NCBI RefSeq assembly: GCF_026212465.1
Contig: NC_080060.1
Location: 20,871,655 to 20,935,654 of the forward strand
DNA length: 64,000 nt
Direction: 5' to 3'
From: Amaranthus tricolor
Lineage: Eukaryota; Streptophyta; Magnoliopsida; Caryophyllales; Amaranthaceae
In this document: positions 33,950 through 45,432 of the stretch, piece after piece
Layout of the letters: each line of letters opens with the position of its first letter
How positions within the stretch are numbered: position 1 is the stretch's first letter
Program-made: the position numbers and the translations under genes
The notes under the pieces: generated by a model
What the model saw: the letters and a program-made list of their open reading frames with translations, nothing else
Databases searched by the model: none
What the model was told of the DNA's origin: nothing

Positions 33950-34620
33950 ATTTTCAAAGTTACAAAAGAGAAGACAGTGACTATACATAATCATAGTAAC
34001 CTTTAATCGTAAAATATTATCTTTTTCTAAGAACATAGTAGCATTAACTTTTACAGCAAAGTTTTTTCAAAACTACAAAAGAGAAGACAGTGACTGTACA
34101 TAATTATAGTAACCTTTAATCATAACATAGTATTTTTTTTAGAACATAGTAGCATTAACTTTTACAGCAAAGTTTTCTCAAAGTTACAAAAGAGAAGACA
34201 GTAACTATACATAGTCATAGTAACCTTTAATCTTAATATAATATCTTTTTCTAAGAACATAGTAGCATTAACATTTATAGCAAAGTTTTTTCAAAATTAC
34301 AAAAGAGAAGACAATAACTATACATAGTCATAGTAACCTTTAATCATAACATAGTATCTTTTAATAAGAACATAGTAGCATTAACTTTTACAGCGAAGTT
34401 TTTTCCAAATTAGAAAAGAGAAGACAGTAACTATACATAGTCATAGTAACCTTTAGTGATAACATAATATCTTTTTTTTGAAGAACATAGTAGCATTAAC
34501 ATTTACGGCAAAGTTTTTTAAAAGATTCAAAAGAGAAGACAGTAACTTTACATAATCATAGTAACCTTTAATCATAACATAGTATCTTTTTTTTGAAGAA
34601 CATAATAGCATTACCTTCTG
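33950..34620. repeat. About 112-bp direct-repeat array, right block
   Basis: Units with GAAGACAGT near 33970, 34083, 34194, 34306, 34420 and 34534 (spacing 111-114 bp). Same sequence and orientation as the left block across the transposase. Confidence 0.9.
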
Positions 34621-35289
34621 AGAATTCTTTTTCATTGTTGGATGTTTTTCATTGTGACACAAGTGGTTTTTCTTCGAATTGTAGCCTCGATATTTTTGAC
34701 TTTAACGGCTCTTTCCCTACCACGACAACGGCTTCTTCCCTCTCCCTACCACCACCTTTAACGGTTCTTGCGTCCACCACCATCAGACGAAGGAAAAGTA
34801 CCACAACCATTGCAACCCAAGTAAGATAAAGGTAATAAAGGCCTCGTTGCGCATCGTCTCTTTCTCTCTACCTCTTAGTTTCACCATGGTATTTCTGACG
34901 GCAGAGGATACCGCCATCTGAAATTGGCCAATTTCCCAATCCTTTTGTATTTTCTGTATCTTCCTTTGCTATTCAATAATTTAGGATTTATTTGTTGGTA
35001 ATTTATGGTATATTATAATTTTAGTTTGGTTAGTGCTTTAGGTATTTCCCAACGTTAATTTTTTTGAACAAATTGTGTTGTGATCTTAGATTATTTATGT
35101 TTTTCATTCGGTTCTTTGTGGTTTCTCAATTGGGTGCTTAGCTATCCTTTTGCTCGTATTTATTTGGTACTTTTTGTTTTATTGTTTTCAATTAAGTAAT
35201 TAGGTTTTTGTTGTTAGTTATCTTTTTAGTGTTGTTTCTCTGTGCTAACCTTTGTAAGGGCTTAGCATGTATGTGTTTGAGTTAGTGGT
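34621..35289. other. Spacer with possible minus-strand leader of the FAR1 locus
   Basis: Contains short Thr/Ser-coding-like CCACCACC and TCTCCCTACC phrases near 34700-34790. No gene is supported. The LINE begins near the right end. Confidence 0.3.
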
Positions 35290-36955
35290 GTCACCGTCCT
35301 TTAACATCTGGTCTGGTTCATGGGTAGTCGAGTATAGAGTTAAGATAGACTAATGGTAACCTAAGGTCAGGTCCAAGGAGGGGGTGACAAAGAAAGCAAT
35401 GTAACCAAGATGTTGAACATAGGCATGCTACAAGCCAAGCTGTTGGAGTTGGCGACTGAACTTTCTAAAAACAAGATTCAAGTGGCTTGCGTTCAGGAAA
35501 CTAGGTGGAAGGGGCAAAAAGTATGCGTTTTAAAGGGTAATAAGCTACGGTATATAGGTTTGGATGGAAAGCGAAGTGGAGTCGGTATTCTTGTAGCTAA
35601 TGATATCCTAAAGCAAGTAGTAGAAGTTAGGAGGTGCAATGATAGGATTATGTAAGTTAGAATAGTAGTGGGAGAAGAGGTCATATCGATCATTAGTACG
35701 TATGGGCCGCAAGTTGGGCTAGATAAGGAAGTCAAACGTGAGTTTTAAGATAACCTTGGTGACCTTATAAATACCATCCCTGCCGATGAAAAATTTTTTA
35801 TAGGTGGAGACTTCAATGGACACATAGGTAAGGAGGCAGTTAATTATAACTCAGTTCATGGCGGATTTAGTTATGGTGTAAGGAACAAGAGTGGAGAGAT
35901 CTTGCTTGAGTTTGCATTAGCAAAGGAGTTCTTTATAGCAAACTCAATCTTTAGAAAGAAGGATGAGCACTTGATTACGTACAAAAGTGACAGGCATGCA
36001 ACCCAAATTGACTACTGTTTAGTACGAAAGGTTGATTGGAGCTCGTGTCTGGATTGTAAGGTCAGTTGGGTACATAGATGCCCACCCAACATAACTTATT
36101 AGTACTAGTGTTTCGCATGAAGAGAAAGATTGTCGAGAAGAAGATAAAGGTCAGGCAAACGATCATGTGGGGTAGACTTAAAGGGGATATGGTTGCAACC
36201 TTGTTAAACAAGATCAAGACGTCGGGCTACCCAAGTATATCAGACGATGCAAATCAAATGTGGCCGATCATGGCGGAGACCATTCGAAAGGTGGTAAAGG
36301 AGACATTAGGGGTGTCGACGGGGAAACCAAAGGTGTACAAAGAGTCATGGTGGTGGAACGAAGAAGTGCAAAAGAAGATAAAGGACAAAAATAGGAGATT
36401 CAAGGAGCTTTTGGCTTGCACAGAGGAGGAGGATATGACACATAAGAAGGAGAGGTAAAAAGCAAAACGGGCGGCAAAGAAAGCAGTAGCGGAGGCAAAG
36501 GATCGCGTGTTTGAAGCCTTTTGTCAAAAGCTTAATACCAAAGAGGAGGAGAAGTATATTTTTAAGTTGGCAAAAGAAAGATCTAGGCATAAGAAGTACT
36601 TAGGGACAGTGAAGTTCATTAAGGATGAAGGTGGACGAGTACTCCTTAGACAAGAGGACATCAAGATGAGATGACATTAATATTTTTCTGAACTGCTCAA
36701 TAAGACTAGGGGTCTAAAGGAGAAAATTCGACAAACTTCAAATATCCAAAGAACACAGGATCATGGGTCGATTATTGATATTACCACGGCGGAAGTAGGA
36801 GAAGCTCTCAAAAAATGGGGGGGGATCAAAGGCAGTTGGACTTGATAACATTTTGATTGAGGTGTGGATGGGTTTGAGAGAGGAGGGTATTCATTGGCTT
36901 ACTAACCTCTTTAATGTCATCTTGAGGTCTAGTAAGATGCCAGAAGAATGGAGGG
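35290..36955 (+). mobile_element. RTE-type LINE, 3'-truncated, endonuclease and linker region
   Basis: The ORF opens MLNIGMLQAKLLELATELSK at 35410. The apurinic-endonuclease-like domain shows VACVQETRWKG, GVGILVAND and FFIGGDFNGHIGKE, then IDYCLVRK. It is broken by stops at about 35653 and 35746 and frame changes near 36090 and 36457. The connector has ESWWWNEEVQKKIKDKNRRF and SRHKKYLGTVKFIKDEGGRV. The sequence reaches the beginning of RT (SKMPEEWR at about 36930-36953) and stops where the 36956-38043 element starts. The RT part does not resume after it. The LINE at 52750-55640 is a related copy. Confidence 0.87.
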
Positions 36956-38043
36956 TGTAACACCCTGTTAAAATATCAAAAAAATATAATTATTTAATTT
37001 AATTAGTTATTTGATTGTTTAGTTATTTAACTTAAATTAATTATTAAGTGGTACGCGCGTGTTATTGCGTAACAAGTTTATCGCATAATGGCTTTTCGTG
37101 TAACAATTAAGATTTTGTTAAAGAATTAGGATTTTATAAAAAAAACTTTATCAATCTAAATGTACAAACACAACCCTTCTAATAATTAAATTTTGTTAAA
37201 AGGTTATGAAGTCATGGAAAACTAAACATGAATATGAATCATAATAAACCATATAAAGGTAACACATGAATATAATTCTTCCAACAAATTAAATTTTGTT
37301 AAAGAATTATAAATCATAAAAAAAATATATAAACTTAACACATGAATATAATTCTTCTAACAAATTAAATTTTGTTAAAGAATTATAAATCTTAAAAAAA
37401 ATATAAACTTAACACATGAATATAATTCTTCTAACAAATTAAATTTTGTTAAAGAATTATAAATCATAAAAAAAAAACTATATAAACTTAACACATGAAT
37501 ATAATTCTTCTAACAAATTAAATTTTGTTAAAGAATTAAATCATGAACAACATTTTTTTTAACAAGTTTAAATTTTGTATAATAATCAAGGACTTACAAC
37601 ACTCAAGATTTTTTTCTCACTTTTCTCTCTTTTTCTTTAAAATGGTCAAAAAAAAGTGGATCTAAAATGCTGAAGAAAATTTCTGGATTTTTTTTAGTGA
37701 ATTTCAAATGTCTTTTGACCCTTCAAAGCCTAATTAAGCACACTTAAATCTCCCCTTAATTAGTTAGCCTTAATGCCACTTAACTGGGCATTTAGGGAGG
37801 AGTTACAAAGCCGCCCAATTCTCCCAAGCAATCGACCACTTTTTTGATTTTTCCTTTTTTTTTAAATTTTTTATTTAATTACTTTATTGCTCGGTTTAGA
37901 TGTTATCGTTACGCGATAAAATTTTTACGCAAAACACGTGCGCAACAAAGGTATACTCAAATAATTATTTATTATATTTAATCGACTAATTATTTATTAA
38001 TATTTAAAAATGTTTTTAATCGATAATTTAACGAGGTGTTACA
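36956..38043. mobile_element. 1.1-kb LTR-like element with inverted ends and hairpin array
   Basis: Bounded by TGTAACACC and GGTGTTACA. The first and last roughly 150 bp are imperfect inverted copies: TTGCGTAACAAGTTTATCGC near 37065 against the reverse of GCGATAAAATTTTTACGC near 37912. Both resemble the U5-side end of the chromovirus LTR. Inside are four to five copies of a unit of about 65 bp with AACAAATTAAATTTTGTT (37260-37550). There is no TSD: LINE lies on the left, chromovirus pol on the right. Probably a solo LTR or a recombinant of two LTR ends. Confidence 0.65.
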
Positions 38044-39661
38044 ATGGAAGCTAAGGAGCTGCTGTAAAGTCCCGGCTTAAGTGACTTGGAAAATCATATG
38101 AAAACATGGTCTCGGTTTCACATAGCGAACACTAAAGAAACATCTTCTCTAGGATCGTCAACGTTCCATCGATAAAGGAGTATGCATAAACAAAAACAAA
38201 ACATATGATGGTGAACCTACGAAAAATCCTATCTTACATCTCGAGAGCCTATTGGCCTCTAATTAGAGTTAAGCAGAAAATAAGGAAATGAGAACGAAAC
38301 CGAACTAAAATTTTGTTACATAATTGAAATTGCTACTACTCATTATTTTATTACATAAGAAAACGTTGCCTTGATGATAACGGGTCCTAGGTTGAGTCCT
38401 CACTCCAGTCCCCACCTGCAATCCACTTGCTAGTCGTCGTATGACATCAAGTAGCAAGTTCCAAAGAACAATTCCAATATACGTCAGAGACTACATATAA
38501 TTGTCAAACAGGTTGAATACAAGCAATGTGTTCATCCTAGCATGCAAAGGCTCTAATATATTCATTACTACATAATCCCAACTTGTAACGTAGCCCGTCC
38601 TGTTCGGGTCGTTCAATAAAAAAATTTAATCCTTTTGGAGGAATACACTTGGGAGAGCAAATCCCAAGGTAACCACCGACCTAAGACGTTGCCCGTTTTG
38701 TGTGGGTCGTCAGAGGTAAAGTATGCATACCCCCATGGTGACCGTAATGATCCAAAATTGCCATGGGAACAATAATTGTAATAATCCAAACCAAAACGTT
38801 AACCCCTTTGGGTAAAAAACACATAAATCCTCAAATTCCAAGTAACTTCTTTCAAATTATTTGAGATGTCTAATCCTTATGTGATTTACAATGCCTCGAT
38901 TAGAAATGAATCAACACTACTTGCACAACCACATAAACAGTATGGTCTAAGCGTGTACCTTTAAGCGCTGCAAACAAACGATGTTCAAGCACGACAGAAA
39001 TTTCACCCTCTTATGAATCGAGGTCCTAAATAACACACACACAAAACGATCACGTATTAGAACACGTTTACACATTTAATCCACTCCATACTACTAAGAT
39101 ATTACTAAGACTTGATAATTTTAAATGTCTTCATCCAATTTCCAATAGTTCCAAACTTTAAATTTTAACCAGAAAATTAAATGGCAATTTTGGATAGTTT
39201 AGAAAATTCAAATGAAAAATCCGACTTCACCACTGCGTCCAGAACGCATCAATTACCTTGGGTACCAAATTTCATAATTTCTAACATCCAATTACTATTT
39301 TTAATTATTTTAAACGTTGAATGAGTTCTTAACACATCGAGTACATAAAACAACAACGAAACACGCCCAACATTTTCGGATTGGGCGCCAATGTTGAGGC
39401 AGCAGCTGCTCTCCGAAAATTCCTATTATTTTATCATTGATATAATTTTTTTTATATATACATTATTCAAATTATTAAACCTTTTTAATCTCATGACCAA
39501 AATAAATCTAACAAGACCAAATTCACAACTACTAAGATAAAACAAAGAAGATAAATTATTCTATCACACAACCACTTGATATTTCCACACATATATTAAT
39601 ACACAAAACCCCATCATCAAGGCATAAAAGCCTTCAAATTTAAAAAAAACATGCCCATCCA

Positions 39662-42600
39662 TAGGCATGGCCACGGTCCGGGTTGGGCCGGTTTTGTTCC
39701 GGTACCACCCGGTTCCGGTTTCATTTGGAACCTGTCGCGAACGGTTCCGGTTCCTGTTCCGGTTTTAGGCGATTCCAAACGGTTCCTTGGCAGTTCATGA
39801 GGCGGTTCTGGCAATTCCAACTCGCGGGACGGGCGGGTCGGACCATCGGTTCCTTTTTTATTTTTCCTTTAAATATTTATATAATATAAAAATACTATAA
39901 TATTGCGGACGTACCTTTGATGATTACTTGATTATTAGCGAAATTCATTGCTTGTCAAGTTGTCATCGTTATTAAAATATTTACTAAAAAGAATAAAAAA
40001 AATAAATTAATAAGAAACGAATCAACGATAATGTCGATAAAGATGATTAATAAAAAAAGAGGGAGAAAATGGACTTGAACCTAGTACCCAAAGGAATACT
40101 AAGCTGCCTACGTATCCCGAAGGAATCAAAGCCCACGTAGTTCTTTGTCATACCTTTTATTTGTAGTTGTTGAATGTTAATTTATCGTTGTCCGATGGAT
40201 CCTATTCGTCTTCGTCATCATCATCTGGTTGGTTAGATGCTTCCACTGACTCTCCTACTGACGATGATGCAGATGTATCCATCATCATCCATGGATCATC
40301 ATCATCATCTTGATCATCATCATTCCTTAGTCCTTGTATTCGAATCTCCGCTTGATCCCAATCTTTCTTGCAAACACATATTTGAATACTATGTGGAGCA
40401 AGAGACGAGATCTCTTTTCGTCTAAAACTCTTCTACCTGCACTAAAAGCAGACTCCGACGCAATCGTAGAAGCAGGAATTGCAAGGATATCCTTTGCAAT
40501 TCTCGATAATATGGAAAATTTTATAGATTTTTCTTTCCACCACTCTAAAATATTATAGCTACATTGGTCAATTTCAAAGTGATGTTTAAGATAATTATCT
40601 AATTCTAAATATGCAGTGGAGGGTGAAGAAGAAAATGATCCTACAAAACTATCATCTTGGCTCATTATATTAGCTATTACGGAGTTATAATAAGAGGGAC
40701 GTGCCGAGACACTAGCACACCTAGACGTATCGCGTTTTGGGTTATATACACCAGCATAGTAATCATGAAGTTCTGCTAAAAGTTTTTTACAAGTTCCAAC
40801 ATAATTATGTACATCACTAGGCGGGCGATCTAATGATTGGTAGTAAAATCCAATTACTTTAGTAAGGACTTCTGTCTTAAAACATGGGTCTAAAATGGTT
40901 GCAATTCCATAAATAAAAGAAAAATCGGTAAAATATGTCTTCCACTTATCCATCATATCTGCAAGAATCGGCTTTAAATATGGGTTAGTATCATCATGCG
41001 TATGTTTAAGAAGATGATAAAAAATAATAATACACTCACTTATTACTAAGTGGACGTTCGGTTCGTAAACATATAAAAAAATTTTAGTTGCGTGGTCATA
41101 CGCTTCTAATATTTTATGTACACCTATAGGTAGCTCCCATGTGTCATCAGTTATATAGCTATCTGTACACTTACTATAAAGTTGTGTTATAACTGGACGA
41201 TAAGCAATCGCTTTTCTTAATAAATTGTTGGTTGAGCCCCAACGTGTAGGAGTATCTAATGATCAATACACTTTTTTTAGTTGATAATGGTCACATAATT
41301 GCTTATATTGTCTCTTTATCTGTCCAATTCTAAGCCACTTCACTATGTCTCTAATTGGATCTAAAAAATCACTTAATTGTTTTATACCTGCTTGTCAAGA
41401 TAAGTTTACTATATGAGCACAATAACGTATGTGCAATAATCTACCCCCAAGGATAAAACTAAATGCAGGTTCGTTATACAAAAGTTCCATACATTTAATG
41501 TTAGCGGTTGCATTATCGGTAGAAAAACAAAATATCTTATCTAATAAGTTCCATTCTCTACATATCTCTACTAATCTGTATTGTATGTTTTCACCCGTAT
41601 GTCTTTCGAGCATTGCCTCAAAAGCAATTATTCTTTTTTGAATAATCCAATTTTGATCTATCCAATGTGCTGTTACACACATATAAGATTCTAAATGTGG
41701 GGGAGCAGACCAAATATTAGTTGTTATGCTAACCCTACCATTAAAAGATTTAAACATTTCTACTAGTTCATAGCGCATTGTTTCATATAATTCAATTGTG
41801 CGTTGTTTAAGAGTGCTCCTAGAGATTGCTCTATATTGTGGTTGCAAAGTTTTTCTAGTGTAACGCTCGTATGTCCTACTTTCACCATGGTTAAATGGCA
41901 ATTCATCACATATTATATACTTAGAAAATTCATCAATCATATCATTACGATTATATTTAAAAGGCATACCTATGCTGGGAATGTCCCACTGTTGGCTTCC
42001 ACTTGTGGTCCCGCTGCCGCTTGCTGCATGAGTTTCTTTTGTGATTTCATGCTTCTTTGCCAAATGTTTGTTAACAGATCCTGTACCACCACCTAACACG
42101 TATTCACAAAACACAATAAATAAATTTTTATAAAATATGAATATATAATGTATGTATAAAAAACTGAAAAAGTATTTACCTCTGGCGAAATTTTATGAAA
42201 CTAAGGGCTTTACTCCTTGACTTTCACAAATTTGACAAGTGCATAAGAAAACATCTGGATTGTCGGTTGGTTCTTTTGTAAAATACGACCACACGTGTGA
42301 AACAACCCTACCACTAGGAGGTGGCATTGCCGGAAAAGATTGTCTTACTGGTTCATCTTCATCTAAATTTAAATATAAAGATATACTCAAATACCGCAAT
42401 ATAAAATAAATAATAATTTAAAATTTAATCAATTTGAAGAATAAAATTGTAAAATTAACCGATACTTTGGAAATTGACTCGTTTACCACGAGCTTGTCTT
42501 TGTTGTTGTTGTTATTGCAGTTGTTCTTCATGTGATCTTGTTGATGACTGTCGAGAATTATGTATCCCAATAGACTAATTATGTAATTAACTAAATTAAG

Positions 42601-43047
42601 AAATAATTAAAAGACTAATTATGTAATTAAGAGAATAATTGCGTAATTAAGTAATTAAGTAGAGAGAGTAAGTAGAGAGAGTAGGAGAAGAGATGAGTTG
42701 TGAATGAAAATGATTAAAATAGGAAAATTTGCAACGGCTAGTTTCACGGTCCGGTTCCATGGAACCGCTGGGCCGGTTCACCCGGACCGGTTCCGGTTCC
42801 GGTTCCAGTTTCGGTTCCATGGAACCGTTGGACCGGTTAACCCGGACCGGTTTCGGTTTCAACCCGCGGTTCTTAGGTCCGGTTCATGCATTTTTTTCCG
42901 GCGGTTTTATGGTTCCGGCAACTTTTTTCAGGCGGTTTCACGGTTCTGCGGTTCGGAACCTGTCGCGAACGGTTCTGGTTCTGGATCCGGTTCTAAGCGG
43001 TTCAGGACCTGTTCGTTTCCGGGTAACCCGCTCCGTGGCAATCCCTA
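39662..43047 (-). mobile_element. hAT DNA transposon, TSD CCCATCCA
   Basis: 8-bp duplication CCCATCCA at 39654-39661 and 43048-43055. Terminal inverted repeats: TAGGCATGGCCACGG on the left, reverse of CCGTGGCAATCCCTA on the right. Both ends have long subterminal arrays of GGTTCCGGTTCC-like units (39680-39850 and 42740-43030), typical hAT transposase-binding clusters. It carries one transposase gene on minus. Confidence 0.95.
40327..42399 (-). pseudogene. hAT transposase, two in-frame stops
   Basis: The first exon (about 42399-42193) has an acidic leader and the start of a BED zinc finger (VWSYFTKE, CTCQIC). The HLAKKH half lies at about 42055-42075 after a probable intron with a GTAAATAC donor near 42180. 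The core has MRYELVEMFKSFNGRVSITT and IWSAPPHLESYMCVTAHWID, then FSTDNATANIKC. TGA at 41395-41397 follows IVNLS, and a TGA at 41263-41265 precedes LDTPTRWGSTNN. The C-terminal hAT dimerisation region is intact: YNILEWWKEKSIKFSILSRI and IPASTIASESAFSAGRRVLD. Family enzymes cut and paste with 8-bp TSDs. Here the stops mean no full-length product. Confidence 0.9.
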
Positions 43048-44324
43048 CCCATCCACAAGATCCTTGAAGAAAACTTAAATTTTCATAAATTATGATAATT
43101 AAATTAAATACTTAATTCTCTTAACAAATTAAAATTTTGTAGAGAATTATAAACCAAATCACCCTTTTGAATCAAGACATATATATAAACACAATCCCTC
43201 AAGCAAATCAAATTTTGCTTAAGGATTTATAAACTCTTAGATGACTACATTACTTGATCCATACCATATAAATTTCTTCTAACAAATTGAAATTTAGTTA
43301 GAGAAATGTAGATCGTAAAAGAAATTTATTTAAATATCAATATAAACTTAATTCTTATAACAAATTTAAACTTTGTTAAAGAATATAAATCAAGAGAGGT
43401 TTTTTTTTTTTTTAATAAAAGAAACATAACTTAATCCTTTGATCAAAAGATTGGATGGAACAACAAAAACAAATAAATTTCATCATAGAAAATTTTATGA
43501 ATAAATTTATAAATAACAACCCAACTTTATAAATAGAATCTTTGTTTTAATCTCACTTACCCTTTGATTAAAAGGTTGGATTGAACACCCACTCAAACAA
43601 CAAAAGAACCTTAAAATTTTATTTTTTTTTGGGATATTATCAATGTATTATAGCAATTTATCAATGGTACCCACGTTAATTCTAATGGTACCCCCCCAAC
43701 TATATGCTAATTACAACCGTGACACTATTGTACTTTTTTCTGTTAAATGCCCGTTAAATCTCGAATTTGACGTAACCATGGTTAGTTTCTTCTTCTTCCC
43801 TTTTCCCATTCCTCTTCCTGCTCTCCTTCCATGGCTGCTTCATCTCAAGCCCGACAATGATCAACCCGAATATGCAGAAAAGAGCGAACAAACTTATTCC
43901 CAAAAAACGAAAACAATGGCCGCAAATTTAGTATTAATTTTGAGCACATCAGAATCTACTATTGAATCCTCCATATTTGATCCAGAACATTATTCTTTTG
44001 CGAAAGGTTGTTAACTGTTGATTAATAACCTGTAAATCCGTGCATTTCTTTCATCATCTGTGTAATTTTTGGTGAAAAGGGTAAAAAGGTGTTGGATTTC
44101 AAAGATTGGATTTTTCTAATAATGCCCATTACTGGGTTCATCTCAAAGAACCCTATAACCATATTGTTTACTATTTCAAGTAAGTTGGTGAATTACTCTT
44201 TCTGTTCATCTTGGTGGGTATTTTTAATTCATCCAAGAAAATGGGTTCTTACCAATTGGTAAGAAAAAGATTTTTAGAGAAAAATATTTCATTTTAGTGT
44301 TTAAAGTTTATGATAAAGCATTTT

Positions 44325-44510
44325 TTACATGAGAAAGCCATTGACTTGTTTAATCGAATGGATGATGAATTCAATTGTAAAACCGACTATTCGATCGTTT
44401 AACTCGATTTTGAATGTTAGTGTTCAAGTGGGTCAGTTTGAGAAGGCCTTGAACTTTTATGAAAGTGCTGTTGAATATTGGAATATGATGTCTAATGTTC
44501 TTACTTTCAA
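44325..44510 (+). pseudogene. Captured PPR-protein fragment
   Basis: Encodes AIDLFNRMDDEFN, then after a one-base frame change KPTIRSFNSILNVSVQVGQF and EKALNFYESAVEYW, followed by SNVLTFNL. This matches one pentatricopeptide repeat and part of the next in plant PPR proteins, which bind organellar RNA. It is a single partial block within the MULE-like element, with no start or stop of its own. Confidence 0.7.
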
Positions 44511-44640
44511 TTTGATGAACTGGATTTCGTTGTCGAGCAACAAATTGATTGGAGTTATACCATCTTGGATTGGTAAATTGAGTAAAATCTTGTCATTCTC
44601 AAGCTCTCGAACAACTTGCTTTATGGTGAAATCTCACCTG
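44511..44640 (+). pseudogene. Captured LRR receptor-kinase (BRI1-like) fragment
   Basis: Encodes NWISLSSNKLIGVIPSWIGK and, one frame over, LVILKLSNNLLYGEISPEM. This is the leucine-rich-repeat pattern of BRI1-family receptor ectodomains just before their island-proximal end (NWISLSNN...GEIPKWIG in relatives). It directly abuts the PPR fragment. Family-level recognition only. Confidence 0.75.
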
Positions 44641-45094
44641 AGATGAACCAGCCATGGAAGGAGAGCGGGAAGAGGGGAGGGAAAAGGGAAGAAGAAGAAA
44701 CTAACCATGGTTAGGTCAAATTCGAGATTTAACGGGCATTTGACGGAAAAAAGTACAATAGTGTCACGGTTGTAATTAGCATATGGTTGGGGGGTACCAT
44801 TGGATTTAACGTGGGTACCATTAATAAATTGGTATAATACAAGGGTACCATTGATAATATCCCTGTTTTTTAATGTAGCCGAATGAAAGAGCAAGAAGAG
44901 AAAAATTTTCTGATTTTTTTCTCACTTGCAAATGATAGGAATGGTGAAAGAAATTGAATAAAGAGGCAATTAAAAGAAAATTAATTAATTGTGCCATAAT
45001 GCACACTTATAAGAGGAGTTATAAAACTCCTCCCTTACTCCCTTCAACCGGCCACCCTTCCCCATTCCCACTAATTTTTATTTTTTATTTTTTA

Positions 45095-45258
<164 letters not shown>

Positions 45259-45432
45259 TTAAAACAGAAAAGAAACGCTACGCGATAACAACGTATGCGG
45301 TAAAACACGTTACGGTTAAAACTTAACTTACTTTATTTCTTATAATTATCTATGTAAAATAATTTAATTTAATAATATCTATTTATTTAGTTTATTTTTA
45401 AAACTCGATAAAATACGGGGTGTTACAGCTGC

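Larger units (their letters stand above)
43631..44863 (+). mobile_element. Pack-MULE-like element with about 220-bp TIRs and captured gene fragments
   Basis: Ends are GGGATATTATCAATG and its reverse. The inverted repeats cover about 43631-43855 and 44637-44863 and include ACCATGGTTAGTTTCTTCTT and CCATGG blocks. Possible 9-bp TSD: TTTTTTTTT against TGTTTTTTT. The interior holds a PPR-like and a BRI1-like fragment and no transposase. It sits inside the solo LTR. Confidence 0.82.

Noticed and set aside
42704..43078. Long Arg/Gly/Phe-rich ORFs on plus, and a similar one at 39617-39889
   Set aside because: They arise from GGTTCC subterminal repeats of the hAT element and have no family similarity.
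43643..44014. Plus ORF of 123 codons starting in the Pack-MULE TIR
   Set aside because: The first third is TIR sequence also present inverted at the other end; I recognise no protein in the remainder, though a further captured fragment cannot be excluded.
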